64,000 bases of DNA from Aurantiochytrium sp. KH105 (taxonomy: Eukaryota; Sar; Bigyra; Thraustochytrida; Thraustochytriidae): the NCBI GenBank assembly GCA_003116975.1, contig BGKB01000113.1, forward strand, positions 124,001 through 188,000, in the 5' to 3' direction. The number at the start of each line of letters is the position of its first letter. Within the stretch, counting starts at the first letter, position 1. This document shows, piece by piece, positions 40,801 through 50,130 of the stretch. A program made the translations under genes and the position numbers. The notes beneath the pieces were generated by a model. The model worked only from the letters and a program-made list of their open reading frames with translations. It was not told the DNA's origin and made no database searches.

Positions 40801-40883
40801 GTCACTCCTGCCGTCGATCGCCGCGGACTCCTCAATCGCGTCATGGGTTTGGCGTTTTTGCCGCCCTCGGACGCCAGAGGCAT
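37833..40883 (-). CDS. WW-domain coiled-coil protein with Sfi1-like segments (possible centrosome/basal-body protein)
   Basis: 1016 residues. WW domain at ~63-92 (LPSGWAETKDSYGRTYFLHRESGHSCWVRP; both Trp present, the second followed by V rather than P). A conserved-looking ~140-residue segment follows (FRDAATTLGHLLSRGMNREWVRITL). The middle contains acidic/Gln-rich disorder, including a (TQ)n/(MQ)n run. Then comes a long coiled coil (~430-760). Toward the C-terminus two hydrophobic-Trp motifs resemble Sfi1/centrin-binding repeats (LGHAFAVWTRVLER; MALAFSKWRTRA). A region ~855-905 recalls a degenerate EF-hand pair. N-terminal WW plus coiled coil recalls CEP164, but homology is not shown. The stop is 153 bp from the convergent hydrolase. 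Confidence 0.65.
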   Translation of the reverse strand: MPLASEGGKNAKPMTRLRSPRRSTAGVTTRERLLDHQQEKSRQFERAMAAQSPHSRVPGEAQLPSGWAETKDSYGRTYFLHRESGHSCWVRPVAVQLPWKFRDAATTLGHLLSRGMNREWVRITLEADEDRVKLFTALYHLVLEDVTKERYEEAVLNNADQEALPTLAACHKRARALKIKVKDYALFLERAVRGLPIKVRDLTTQSPAATTTSQDRPKTPGSCKSCKSGRHFHFEPMVETTSPTPGSLSLAEYGSLQAQQFRAKRAQEMETALDMKRAAEAHFGSPRHEGSRTPKAALPSIRLVKKDETGPVAQPASPPVVLRVVTSSEKNIPAEEVCTPPEEDDHLEDTSHAHEENEDEAEDEETQTQTQTQMQTEIPQRRPSRGRPQPRQRQRQRAEVHEDEYHSDDDGNGDALAMALAENERYRARIKQVQRERDDAMDELAELRENLTEQLERERIERAALTRELHTQRQQFQKVLQDQRNSQDHTDQAAVRLKEDGETKGTGEEPGLGLDYAKSELLDAKVTISRMTQRCKRLENELSRMRAQAQAQHSPASHGGDDHVQDALMRFKTAQDRLVESEEEVSTLSLHADELQRQLREAEQGRAKASQEALELRLDRDQALAALKQKHSDEMATVKRSQALELAQALCSAKEHYRANLEAQREKFVNQGRMLEEQLQARLRAQSKSHVDALAQLKSAHESSLQEAVEEGRKREREHSEEALADADAIHQAWAAQTRRRGAVALLNSVWSKSRFVALGHAFAVWTRVLERDRANELVEVYGAAIDQTAAGARIALVWAKVLSRAMALAFSKWRTRATQGLGVDPVRPALYQKEPLYPGELRRKLRRRLKHQRMFGEIDRLCDGLEVNTNGKVEPRSFHRALLQREVAWHKLGREFDGALMAAFVPENRRSERRSASKTQQMDQPSDDWRLGAGVAIQRLDALAQRRNLLLKSKAWTCLKRTTTAPRGAPRLGDFMRNMETEALQEEVRALHVQLGASKAEAWKYKRKLLANYLR

Positions 40884-41050
40884 CGTCGTGAGCGCGTGCG
40901 CACGCGTGCAAGGCGTGCGTACTTGCGTATACTAAGCTCTTGCCCACGGGGCGACGTGCTCGGTTCGGTTCTACCTAGCTGACAGAAACGTGCGAGCAAA
41001 GGCGTGGTCGAGCGGAGGCAAGTCTTCCAGCGAAAGGCAGAGAGGCCACG

Positions 41051-41082
41051 CACCGCACCGCACCGCACCGCACCGCGCCGCA
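41051..41082. repeat. (CGCAC)n tandem repeat
   Basis: Pentamer array in the divergent 5' region ~170 bp from the WW-protein start. Confidence 0.85.
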
Positions 41083-42085
41083 CGCGCACGCACGCGCACG
41101 CACAGGCGCGCGCTCTCCCCTCGCCGGCCAGCAGCCTGCTGCCGTTCTGCCTCTCCTCTGCGTGCGTGTCTATGCCTGCCTGCATGGACTCTTTCCTCCT
41201 GTGCGCCGCCGCGTCTCCCACGCGCAGGTAGCCGTTGAAGCAAAATGGGTTGCGCACTCCAAAATGGGTTGCGGCGCCGAGAATGGGGCGACCGCCCGCC
41301 CGCTCGCCGCTCGGCTTGGCTTGGCGCCGCGCGAGTCCCTCGGGCCGCGAGGGGCGCGGGGAAAGGAAAGGGAAGGCGACGGGGAGCCCGCTCTGGCGCG
41401 GCGCGCGCGAGCGATCGAGCGAGCTAGTGCAGGCGCGTGCGTGCGAGGGAGGAGCAAGCGCGCGCGGGGCCAGATCCGGAGGATCGGACGTGGCGAGGAT
41501 GTGAATTCTCCTCGCCGGCGGCGGCTTTTGTGTAGGCGCAGCTTACTGGTATAGTGTAGTGTACTGCCATGGACAGCTATACTTACACGAGGGAGGACAC
41601 GCACGAGGACAGACAAGGACAGCTTGCACTGCAAGAGGGCAAGAGAGGACGCGAGAAACGGAGAATCCCGAGCGCGAGGACGCCGAGGCAGCGCGAGAAA
41701 GGCACGCGAAGAGCTCGAAGACGGCTGCTGCACGGCGCCAAGGTTTTCTTTGATTGAATGGGGAGGAGAGGCAGCGCAGGGAGGAGAAGCGGCATTGGCT
41801 CGACCACGAGAGACCTCGGTGAGACCACGATCGATCTGCCTCTGTGAACTTGAAGATGTGCCAGGTGAATGAATGATGGGATGATCTTGACGAGGATGAT
41901 CCTACCTAGGCCTAGATAATTAGTAAGGCGGGATGAGGAGAGAATGGATCCGCACAAACCTGGCCCAGCGAGAGGGAGACAAACCCGCTTCGACGCGAGG
42001 CTCGCGAGCGCGTACGAGGAGCAGGAGAGGGAGCGGGAGAAGGACTTGGCCGGCCGGCCGGGCGCGAGGGCAGAAGGGAGCAGGC
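41083..42085. other. Divergent 5' region between WW protein and MCC beta
   Basis: GC-rich at the left, mixed at the right. Open frames are present on both strands but translate to Arg/Ala-rich filler. Contains one TAGGCCTA palindrome (41907-41914). No gene is supported. Confidence 0.55.
41907..41914. promoter_or_regulatory. TAGGCCTA palindrome, copy 4
   Basis: Perfect copy (within a 10-bp palindrome CTAGGCCTAG) 215 bp upstream of the MCC beta start codon. Confidence 0.4.
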
Positions 42086-42120
42086 AGGCAGGCAGGCAGG
42101 CAGGCAGACAGGCAGGCAGC
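42086..42120. repeat. (GGCA)n tandem repeat next to the MCC beta start
   Basis: Eight or so GGCA units with one GACA variant, ending 8 bp before the ATG at 42129. Confidence 0.9.
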
Positions 42121-42128
42121 GCGGCGCG

Positions 42129-43859
42129 ATGGCGCTCATGGGCACGGCGAGGCGGGCGGGAGCTGCGACGGCGCGCTGGGCCGCGCGCACGACCGCCCGG
42201 CGCGGGGCAGCCACGACGGCAGCGGGGCAGTGGGAGAAGGCGGGCATGGTCCTGGACGGCGACGTGCAGCCCGGGTCCGAGGGCTTCGCGGCCAACCGCA
42301 AGGCCATGCGCGGCGAGGTGGAAAAGCTGCGCGAACTGCTCAAGACCGCGCGAGAGGGCGGCGGACCCAAGGCGAGGAAAAAGCACATGGACAGAGGCAA
42401 GCTCCCCGTGCGGGAGCGTATCGACAAACTTGTGGACGCCGGGTCGCCCTTTCTCGAACTCTCCGCCCTCGCCGGACACGAGCTCTACGACGGAATCGAC
42501 GTGCCCGCGGGAAGCATCGTGACGGGCATCGGCCAGGTGCGGGGCGTGCCCTGCATGATCGTCGCGAACGACGCCACCGTCAAGGGCGGGACCTATTTTC
42601 CCATCACCGTGAAGAAGCACCTGCGCGCGCAAGAGATCGCCATGGAGAATAAGCTCCCGTGCATCTACCTTGTCGACAGCGGCGGTGCCTATTTGCCCAT
42701 GCAGAGCGAGGTCTTCCCGGACGCAGACCACTTTGGCCGCATCTTTTACAATCAAGCGCGCATGTCGTCCATGGGCATTCCGCAAATCGCCTCCGTCATG
42801 GGATCTTGCACGGCCGGCGGTGCTTACGTCCCCGCCATGTGCGATGAGAGCATTATTGTGCGTGGCACGGGCACCATCTTTCTGGGCGGCCCGCCCCTTG
42901 TGCGCGCCGCCACAGGTGAGATCATTGACGCAGAGTCCCTTGGTGGCGCCGACTTGCACTCGCGTGAATCTGGCGTCACGGACCATCTCGCGGAGAACGA
43001 TCACCACGCGATTGAAATTGCCCGCGACATTGTCGGCAACCTGAATCTTGAGGGCCGCCTCTACAAGCCGGCTGTCGCCCCGGAAGAGCCTGCTTTCGAC
43101 GTTAACGAGATGGACGGCATTTTGCCTGCGGACGCCCGCCAGAGCTTTGATATTCGCAAGGTTATCGCTCGCGTCGTTGATGGCTCGCGCTTTTCCGAGT
43201 TCAAGGCCAACTACGGCACCACCCTTGTCTGCGGCTTTGCCAAGATCCAGGGCCAGAATGTGGGCATAATTGCCAACAACGGCATTCTCTTTTCCGAATC
43301 TGCTCTCAAGGGCGCGCACTTTATCGAACTCTGCTGCCAGCGCCGCACGCCCCTCATCTTTTTGCAAAACATTACTGGCTTCATGGTTGGCAGCAAGTAC
43401 GAGGCTGAAGGCATTGCCAAGAACGGCGCCAAGCTCGTGACGGCGGTCTCCTGTGCTAACGTGCCCAAAATCACTTGCATCATCGGTAACTCCTACGGTG
43501 CCGGAAACTACGGCATGTGCGGCCGCGCCTACGGCCCGCGCATGGTCTTCATGTGGCCTAACGCAAAGATTGCCGTCATGGGTGGCGAGCAGGCAGGAAC
43601 TGTTTTGGCTCAGGTGGCTCGTGACAACTACGAAAAGGCTGGAAAGGAGCTTGCTCCCGAGGAGGAAGCTCGCATCAAGGATCCCATCCTTCAGCAATTT
43701 GAGCGCGAGTCTCACTCCACGTACTCGTCTGCCCGTCTCTGGGACGACGGCGTCATCGAGCCTGCACAGACCCGCAATGTCCTTTCGTATGCACTTCACG
43801 CTGTCACCGCGTACGAGGAACCTCAGGCGAACACCAAGTTTGGCGTTTTCCGAATGTGA
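42129..43859 (+). CDS. MCCC2: Methylcrotonyl-CoA carboxylase beta subunit, mitochondrial
   Basis: 576 residues. Carboxyltransferase subunit of the leucine-degradation enzyme; transfers CO2 from biotin to 3-methylcrotonyl-CoA. The N-terminal ~35 residues are Ala/Arg-rich with no acids, a mitochondrial presequence. Then the acyl-CoA carboxyltransferase fold: [67 protein letters not shown] and [23 protein letters not shown]. The GGADLH block distinguishes MCC beta from propionyl-CoA carboxylase. The C-terminal half has [26 protein letters not shown] and [13 protein letters not shown]. Full length. Needs a biotinylated alpha subunit encoded elsewhere. The antisense strand carries an 805-codon open frame that is a shadow. 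Confidence 0.96.
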   Translation: MALMGTARRAGAATARWAARTTARRGAATTAAGQWEKAGMVLDGDVQPGSEGFAANRKAMRGEVEKLRELLKTAREGGGPKARKKHMDRGKLPVRERIDKLVDAGSPFLELSALAGHELYDGIDVPAGSIVTGIGQVRGVPCMIVANDATVKGGTYFPITVKKHLRAQEIAMENKLPCIYLVDSGGAYLPMQSEVFPDADHFGRIFYNQARMSSMGIPQIASVMGSCTAGGAYVPAMCDESIIVRGTGTIFLGGPPLVRAATGEIIDAESLGGADLHSRESGVTDHLAENDHHAIEIARDIVGNLNLEGRLYKPAVAPEEPAFDVNEMDGILPADARQSFDIRKVIARVVDGSRFSEFKANYGTTLVCGFAKIQGQNVGIIANNGILFSESALKGAHFIELCCQRRTPLIFLQNITGFMVGSKYEAEGIAKNGAKLVTAVSCANVPKITCIIGNSYGAGNYGMCGRAYGPRMVFMWPNAKIAVMGGEQAGTVLAQVARDNYEKAGKELAPEEEARIKDPILQQFERESHSTYSSARLWDDGVIEPAQTRNVLSYALHAVTAYEEPQANTKFGVFRM

Positions 43860-44377
43860 AGACCTTTTTTTCCACTCTTTGACACATTCGCAATGCTTTC
43901 GAAAGCAAGTAATTTTTTTTTTATTCATACGTGTGCATGTGCCATGTGCATTCGTGCAAAAAGACAAGTTGGGTAGACTTATGTTATACGAGTTTGGCAA
44001 CCCAGGATCTGTCTATCTGCCTGTCCGTCGAGGATCATTGCCCGAGAAGTCGTAGCTTGAGGTCCGGCTACAGTGAAGAATTTCTTCAAATTTTCACTGC
44101 AAGGCAAACGAAGGAGCCCGACAATCAGTCAAGGTGAAAAGATGGTCTGTGTGATGACGGCTCTGATTCTTTCATTTGATGCCCGGTTTTTTCCCTCCGG
44201 GAATGCAGACACTTTCTGGAAATGGAGGAATGAACCTTATTATTGTTTCCTGTCAAAAGTAAATTGCATGTCAACAGCCTTCGTTCACCAAAAAAAGAAA
44301 GACTGACGTGTTGGCCGTCTACCAAAGGTTCCAGGACACAAGCGTGGTCAGAGACGCAGACAATGCGGTTAAGTGAC
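43860..44377. other. Intergenic region between convergent genes
   Basis: About 520 bp. Contains an imperfect inverted repeat at ~44069-44098 (CAGTGAA...TTCACTG). No gene is supported. Confidence 0.5.
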
Positions 44378-46978
44378 CTACCGCGCTGGCGTTGAATGGT
44401 CACAGATAGAGCCAATTTGATAATTCCGGTGCGAAACGGCCGCGCCTGGTTTGTCACTGGCCATTGCCTGGATGGACCGCAGACGACGATCAATGTAGTC
44501 TTCAGGAAATCCTTGCTGCTTGGCACCCTTGATGATGCAGTTGCGGTACTGACGAGATGGCCGGAACCGCTTGAAAGGATGCAAATTGTCCTCGCGAGCC
44601 GTCAGGGTAGTCACCTTGTAGGTGATGCAAGTCAGCACGCGACCGCTGTCGTCCCTGACATTGACTTTACGAACTTGAAGCGGACTGCCCTCTCCACTCG
44701 CCAGATTGTGCCTGTCGAGCATCTCGCGCTGCGCACGATCCACACGGTACACGACACCGCGGACCTCGCCGCGATCTGTGGGCACCAGGTCGGCCACACC
44801 ACTTTTCCACTTTCGCTTCGAATAGTAGGTGTAGTCCATCACAAAGCCATCGAGCTTTGCCGTGCCGGCCTTGATCGCACTCGTGATTCCGCTGGCATAC
44901 AAAACATCGAAGAGCATGTCGGGACCATAAGCAAAGTACAAAAAGTGCTCGTCATCATTCTGCAAGACCTTGTCGCTCACGCCACCGCGAGCAAAGCGCA
45001 ATGCCTTGGCCAAATCGCTCTCTGCATTCTCGAAAGAGGCGCCCTGAGGCTGTGCATGCGAACTTGACCAAGACGAAGACGAAGATGAAGAGGATTTCTT
45101 GCTCGTGGTATCCGTTTGCGCAAATCGCATGGACATTTCGTACTCACGACGGTCCTTCTCGGAAAGCTCGGCTCCCTGGGCAGAGCCACGCAAATGATCG
45201 TGCGCAGCGCTTTCGTCTTCGGAGTCCTCTGAGTCCTCTTCCTGGTCCTGATCGTCCTCCTGGTCTTCGTCGACAGCGGCGTCTCCTTCATCGTCGGCGT
45301 CTGGGCCATCTTCTGCCTCTTCCTCATCTTCGTCAACATCAGCACTGGCTTCATCTTGGTCGCCCTCGTCTCCGCCTTCATCATCCTCACCTTCGCCCTC
45401 TTCCTCTTCGTCGGCGTCCATGGGCTCTTCATCCTCTTCGTCCTCCTCGCCTCGCTCGTCGCCCTCGACCTCCTCCTCCTCCTCCTCCTCTTCATCATCC
45501 CCAACGGCGTCTTCGCCCTTTTCCTCGTCGCCGAACGAATGGTCCCCTCCCTCGGCGTGGTCATCATCGGTGCCATCGCAAAAGGCTGCGGGGCGTCGGA
45601 ATTCCCCGACAAGATGTTTGGCCAACGCCACAACGCCTTGCGCAACAGACTTTGAGTCGCCCACAATATCCTCTTCTGGTACAAGAATGGCCTTCTTGTC
45701 GCTGGACTTGGACTTTTTCACCTTTTTCCCAGGGGGTGGCAGAGGTTTGGCGACGCTCATCGTGTACGAAAGGCTGATGCCAAGCTTGTTTTGCGCCCAG
45801 CTCATGGCCACGTCGTCGAGGTGCACCTTGCTGTGCTTGCTTGGCTTGCTCTGGGTCACGGCCGAGTACGTTTTGGTGCTTCCCATTTTTTCAGCCATGC
45901 GTTGGGCCACCTGAGCTTGCTCTGCGAGCGCGCTTCCCTTGATGCATGTTGTGTTTAGTGGACGCGTCACCAGACCTGCGCAGCACTGCACCGCTACGAA
46001 AGCCTCGAGACCGCTTCCCTTGAGTGAGTCGACGTATTCCCGGACAGCCTTGGTTTCGAGCTGAGAAAAGCTGCCCCAGTCCTCGCGAAAGTCAACTCCC
46101 TTGCTCGACGAGTGCCGACGAATAGGTGCTCTGTTCTTCATGTAGTTCCTCGCGTCGTGTGACTTCGACTTGGATGTGTATGTCATGCCGTCCGGATTGA
46201 GGACGGGAATGACGTGCAGCTTGAGCGAGTTCAACACACTCGTGACGTCCTCATTCAGACCGTACAGCAGCGTAAACCGGCTCACCAGGTACGAGAGGTA
46301 CATGGGAACGCTCCATTCGGACCCGTGCTCGGACCCGAGGAGGACAACGTGTCTATCGCCCTTACCCAGCACATAGACATCGAGACTACGTTTTTCGTAG
46401 GTTTGGCCGATGGACTGCGTGCTAATAATGCCCACATCACGATACTTGTCGGCATACGATTGCAAGAAGGAACGCACTTCGCCTTCCTGCCTGAAACCCT
46501 TGAAAAAGTCCGCAAACCCCGTGCGCATCTCGGATTGCCGGGCTTGCTGTTCCGCGCGTAGTTCTGCGGCCGCGGACTCGTCGTCGTCGTCGCCACTGCT
46601 GCTGCCACGCCCCCCGCGCTCGTCGTCGTCATCCTCTTCCTCCTCTTCATCTTCGTCGTCTTCATCGACGTTACCACCGCCCTCGTCGCTGTCCTCGTCG
46701 CCATTTTCGGCATCGTCATCGCCATCATCAAAGCCGCCAATGGCGCCACCGCTTGCGGACATGCCAAAGGAGCCGCCTTCATCGGCCATGACAAGATCGC
46801 CGTCCATGCCGGCATCGGAAAAGGTCACCGCCGCGAAGAGAAGCAAGGCCACAATGCCTACAAAGTACAAGAGACGGGTCTTGCCTGCAGGCGTTGAGGT
46901 GTCAAAGTGCTTGCGGACCTTGACGGAGAAGAAGATGAGCACTTGCGTCTTGAAGCGCGAGAAGGCATCGCCGGCCAT
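44378..46978 (-). CDS. M14 carboxypeptidase-like / GGCT-like fusion membrane protein, active sites degraded
   Basis: 866 residues. A short cytosolic N-terminus, TM at ~36-54, then an acidic tract (~84-135). Residues ~165-450 read as an M14 zinc-carboxypeptidase fold: VVLLGSEHGSEWSVP with HxxE Zn ligands at His218/Glu221, HVIPVLNPDGMTYT, MKNR, GVDFREDWG. The third Zn ligand position looks like Gln331 (AVQCCAG for the usual IHSY), the Asn-Arg pair is Arg-Glu, and the catalytic-Glu region reads SLSYTM. Residues ~470-650 are an extreme Asp/Glu linker with one DHLRG break. Residues ~680-830 match gamma-glutamylcyclotransferase/AIG2 (FLYFAYGPDM, GVVYRVDRAQREMLDRHN, RNCIIKGAKQQGFPEDYI), where the YGSN motif is YGPD and the catalytic-Glu position reads Asn. 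Probably a membrane-tethered pseudoenzyme or a changed activity. Confidence 0.75.
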   Translation of the reverse strand: MAGDAFSRFKTQVLIFFSVKVRKHFDTSTPAGKTRLLYFVGIVALLLFAAVTFSDAGMDGDLVMADEGGSFGMSASGGAIGGFDDGDDDAENGDEDSDEGGGNVDEDDEDEEEEEDDDDERGGRGSSSGDDDDESAAAELRAEQQARQSEMRTGFADFFKGFRQEGEVRSFLQSYADKYRDVGIISTQSIGQTYEKRSLDVYVLGKGDRHVVLLGSEHGSEWSVPMYLSYLVSRFTLLYGLNEDVTSVLNSLKLHVIPVLNPDGMTYTSKSKSHDARNYMKNRAPIRRHSSSKGVDFREDWGSFSQLETKAVREYVDSLKGSGLEAFVAVQCCAGLVTRPLNTTCIKGSALAEQAQVAQRMAEKMGSTKTYSAVTQSKPSKHSKVHLDDVAMSWAQNKLGISLSYTMSVAKPLPPPGKKVKKSKSSDKKAILVPEEDIVGDSKSVAQGVVALAKHLVGEFRRPAAFCDGTDDDHAEGGDHSFGDEEKGEDAVGDDEEEEEEEEVEGDERGEEDEEDEEPMDADEEEEGEGEDDEGGDEGDQDEASADVDEDEEEAEDGPDADDEGDAAVDEDQEDDQDQEEDSEDSEDESAAHDHLRGSAQGAELSEKDRREYEMSMRFAQTDTTSKKSSSSSSSSWSSSHAQPQGASFENAESDLAKALRFARGGVSDKVLQNDDEHFLYFAYGPDMLFDVLYASGITSAIKAGTAKLDGFVMDYTYYSKRKWKSGVADLVPTDRGEVRGVVYRVDRAQREMLDRHNLASGEGSPLQVRKVNVRDDSGRVLTCITYKVTTLTAREDNLHPFKRFRPSRQYRNCIIKGAKQQGFPEDYIDRRLRSIQAMASDKPGAAVSHRNYQIGSICDHSTPAR

Positions 46979-47698
46979 TGTGTCTTTACCGACTGCCCTC
47001 GCTTTCCTACCCCTTTCCTTCCCCTATCCTGTCCTTTACGCAGGCGCAGAAGCAACAACAACAGCAGCAGCTGGTCGTGCTTGTCTGCACGGTTGCGCTC
47101 GACCTCCTCGCTCGTCCCGGTTGTTGCTTGCTCCGCAGGAGACGACCACGGACCCAGCTGGGCCTGGGTCTTGCACTGCAGCGAGCTCCGCGAAGTCGAG
47201 CAGGAGACTGCGGCGGCGCGTGCGCTGCCGAGCGCCCGCGCGACGCTCCGTCGGCGGCGCGCAGTGAGCGGCCTGCGATCGAGACCCGGCCGCGAGACTG
47301 GATTTGCCTGTCGAGCCTCCTCTCCTCACTCGATCGCCATCCCGACGCGGCTTCTTTCGCCTTTTCAACTTGCGAGTCGACGCCGGTCGCACGGCGCACG
47401 GAGGAGGCGGTCGCGGAGGCCAGGCAGAGAGAGGCGCGCCGGGGACCCCCTCCCCGGGCGCACACCTAATTGAGGGTGTGTGCGGGGACACGCGGACCGA
47501 GAGCGCCGCGGCGCGGACTGGGACGGGACTGCGACGGGACGGGGCGCGGCACAGCGAGGGCGGCAAAGCCCGGTGCCTGCGCGTTTCCGCTCCCGCGCGG
47601 GAGGTTGCGGGAAGGAGGACGCGGCCTGAGGTGGTCGAGTGAGCAGCTTTCGTGGGTGGGTGAGCGCGGGCGTCGTTGCTGCGCGAGTGTGCGTTGCG

Positions 47699-48400
47699 AT
47701 GCCCAAGAAAAGCGGCGTCAAGAGCGCCAAGAAGGCGGCCGAGACCAAGGTCAAGCGAGCTGGGCTCGTGGAGGGCAAGTTCGATGGTCCAGAGAATGAC
47801 GACGGCATGCGGCACGGCCCGGGAAGGCTAGACTGGGCTGACGGGGCATGGTTCAAGGGTGAATTTGACCACGGTATGCGCAAAGGCCCCGGGATTTACG
47901 TCACCGAGCGCGGCAAACACTCGTACGAAGGCGACTGGCGCGACTCCAAGAAACACGGTCGCGGAACAGAGACGTGGGCCAATGGCGACAAGTACATTGG
48001 TGAGTTCCGTCACAACAAGTTTCACGGAAAGGGCGTCCTGGCGACCCGATCCACGCGCTATGACGGCGAATGGCGCGAGGGTCTCCGCCATGGGCGCGGT
48101 CGCATGGAGTGGCTTTCCTCGGGCGACGTCTACGAGGGCTATTGGGATGCTGGGCGCATGCACGGCCAAGGGACTTACACGAGTGCCAAGGATGGGGCCG
48201 TGTACATGGGCGAGTGGGCAAGGGGTTCGCGAAATGGCAAGGGGGCGCAGACACGCGCAAATGGTGAAAAGTATGATGGCGAATGGGTCGAGAACCGTCC
48301 TCATGGCGAAGGCATTGTTCGCTTTTCGAATGGTCGCTGGCGTCGCGCACGCTTTGAGCAAGGCGAGCGCAAGTGTTGGCTTGGCGACGAGCGCATCTAA
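47699..48400 (+). CDS. MORN-repeat protein
   Basis: 233 residues from ATG at 47699 (MPKKSGVKSAKK); the frame opens earlier but without a better start. After a Lys-rich N-terminus, about eight MORN repeats cover ~25-220 with the pattern YxGxWxxxxxHGxGxxxxxxG (for example YEGDWRDSKKHGRGTETWANGD and YDGEWREGLRHGRG). The array is nearly the whole protein, as in small MORN proteins that bind membranes or act as rulers in cilia and cytoskeleton. No additional domain. Divergent from the carboxypeptidase-like gene with ~720 bp between starts. Confidence 0.9.
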   Translation: MPKKSGVKSAKKAAETKVKRAGLVEGKFDGPENDDGMRHGPGRLDWADGAWFKGEFDHGMRKGPGIYVTERGKHSYEGDWRDSKKHGRGTETWANGDKYIGEFRHNKFHGKGVLATRSTRYDGEWREGLRHGRGRMEWLSSGDVYEGYWDAGRMHGQGTYTSAKDGAVYMGEWARGSRNGKGAQTRANGEKYDGEWVENRPHGEGIVRFSNGRWRRARFEQGERKCWLGDERI

Positions 48401-48748
48401 GAAGTGAAATAGAATTTCCAAGTGTGCAGCCATGATTTGATTTTTGGTTTTGCTTTACGAAAGAATTTTGGTAGGTTCAAAAGGAGAAATGAAGAGTAGC
48501 TGAAAGAAAGGCTCAAATCGCAGCGTCGGAAGCTGTGTACATGCCTGGCCTGCTCCCTAGAGGTCCACGTGAAAATTGAATGACGCCGTCGAGCCGATCT
48601 CTGTCTCGCTTGACTTTTCCTTCTCTTCTCCCCACCCTCCCCTTTTTTCCATGAGTCGATTCTTCGCTTGACTTTTCCCTCCTTCTCTCCTCTGAAGAAA
48701 ATGGGTTTCTTTGACTCTTGACTTCTTGACACAACTTGTAACTTGCTT
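48401..48748. other. Intergenic gap between convergent genes
   Basis: About 350 bp. A pyrimidine-rich segment contains two ~25-bp near-repeats of CGCTTGACTTTTCC (near 48607 and 48667). No gene. Confidence 0.5.
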
Positions 48749-49789
48749 CTAATTGGAGAGATGATCCTCTTGGTGCTCAAGCTCGTGGTCTGTGCGGAGA
48801 AGACGCGCTGTAAGCGACTCGCCCTGACCCACTTGCAAACGTGGGGTTGCGAGAGCTGGTGCAAAAGAGTCGTGATTTGAGTCTTCCGCAAGAAAGCCAC
48901 GGCGATCCAATGAAGCACCATCGCGCACAGGCGCTGTCCGGCGACGACGCTTAATGGTGACATAGAGCACGACGACTGAGGGAATGAGCTCAAAGATCGT
49001 GTACAGGAGCGCGTCAAAGGCATGCGTGCCCATTGATCTTGGATATCCGAGGTCAGAGGAAAACACCGTCAGTGCTGCCACGCAGTATGCGGCATGTAGA
49101 AAGAGCGTAGAGCTGCAGACCAGACATACGATGGTGACGCGTGCAATAATTTTCTTGCGCGTTGGAAAGAGGTGCGCGGTGGCCAATGCCTGCGAGCGAA
49201 GCTGGGCAAAGACGCAATAGCCATAGTACATCATCACCATGGATGAAATGATGTAAGCGCCACCCAGTAGGTAGTACATGTACCAGCGCAGCAAGCGGTA
49301 GTTTTTGAGCACCAGCGAAACGAAAGCAATGACGACAAAGATGGTGTACAGCAAAGCGTTTGCCGCGACAAAGCCCGGTCGCAGCGAGGCGTACGAGATA
49401 CCCCAGGTGGCGTAGTACAGCTGGGCCCAGAACATGGTCAAAAGTGAATACATGGTCATGAACAACATGTCGGGCACGCCATGGATCATCGAGAGCGACC
49501 AGCATGTCAAGTGCTCACAGGTGTCGAGGCGCGTCAGGCCAAGGCCGAGTTCCACTGCAATGCTCACGCTGCGAGCTACGAGCGCGGCGCTCAACAAGAT
49601 GTGGAACCAGTCGCGCATTTTCCAGCCAGGGCTGGAACTTGGCAGATCAGGTTCGCGAGCGAGCTGCCTGCGGTTCCGCACGATCTCCACGACGCTCACC
49701 ACGGAGGCGCACACGAAGCACGCCAGCACGCCGGCCAGCCACCCCTTGCCTTCTGGCGGCGCCAGCGAGACCATCATTGCCTGGTCCAT
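48749..49789 (-). CDS. THH1/TOM1/TOM3-like seven-TM protein
   Basis: 346 residues with seven hydrophobic segments: WLAGVLACFVCASVVSVVEIV, WFHILLSAALVARSVSIAVE, DMLFMTMYSLLTMFWAQLYYA, FVAANALLYTIFVVIAFVSLV, YLLGGAYIISSMVMMYYGY, ARVTIVCLVCSSTLFLHAAYCV and AFDALLYTIFELIPSVVVLYV. The MFWAQLYY motif in TM3, the KKI-A-RV loop before TM6 and the TM7 YxxxELxPS motif are typical of the plant TOM1/THH1 and animal GPR137 group of endolysosomal/vacuolar membrane proteins. The C-terminal ~60 residues are hydrophilic with a dileucine (TARLLRTD) that may be a sorting signal. Start ATG at 49789; a TGGCC repeat begins a few bases upstream on the opposite strand. Confidence 0.82.
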   Translation of the reverse strand: MDQAMMVSLAPPEGKGWLAGVLACFVCASVVSVVEIVRNRRQLAREPDLPSSSPGWKMRDWFHILLSAALVARSVSIAVELGLGLTRLDTCEHLTCWSLSMIHGVPDMLFMTMYSLLTMFWAQLYYATWGISYASLRPGFVAANALLYTIFVVIAFVSLVLKNYRLLRWYMYYLLGGAYIISSMVMMYYGYCVFAQLRSQALATAHLFPTRKKIIARVTIVCLVCSSTLFLHAAYCVAALTVFSSDLGYPRSMGTHAFDALLYTIFELIPSVVVLYVTIKRRRRTAPVRDGASLDRRGFLAEDSNHDSFAPALATPRLQVGQGESLTARLLRTDHELEHQEDHLSN

Positions 49790-49795
49790 CTGCCT

Positions 49796-49843
49796 GGCCT
49801 GGCCTGGCCTGGCCTGGCCTGGCCTACCCTGGCCCGGCCCGGC
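49796..49843. repeat. (TGGCC)n tandem repeat next to the TOM1-like start
   Basis: Seven or more pentamers, later shifting to CCCGG units, starting 6 bp 5' of the TOM1-like ATG. Confidence 0.9.
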
Positions 49844-50130
49844 CTATTTGCACGCGTCCCGTCTCGTCTCGCGTCGCCACGTATTGCGTCGCGCCGCGCC
49901 GCGTCACGAGCCGCGGCTGCGGCGTCGACAATTCAATATCTCGCAGCTGAGCTCGGCGTTTGCGACGCGAGGAGGTCTCGCGCGGCGAGCGGCGCGGCAC
50001 GGCGGCCCTGCGCCCGCTGCTCGGGTGGCGGCTCGAGCTCGCGCCTCGCTGCGGCTGGGCGGCCGTCTGCTCTGCTCTGCTCCGCTCTGCAGCTGCTCCT
50101 GCTCTGTTCTGTGCTCTTTCTGCTGCCACG

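Noticed and set aside
41583-44000. 805-codon minus-strand open frame
   Set aside because: It is antisense to the full-length MCC beta gene; long antisense frames arise from strong GC third-position bias. Its translation shows no domain.
48401-49023. 208-codon minus frame downstream of the MORN gene
   Set aside because: Overlaps the end of the TOM1-like gene in another frame and a pyrimidine-rich gap; composition not protein-like.
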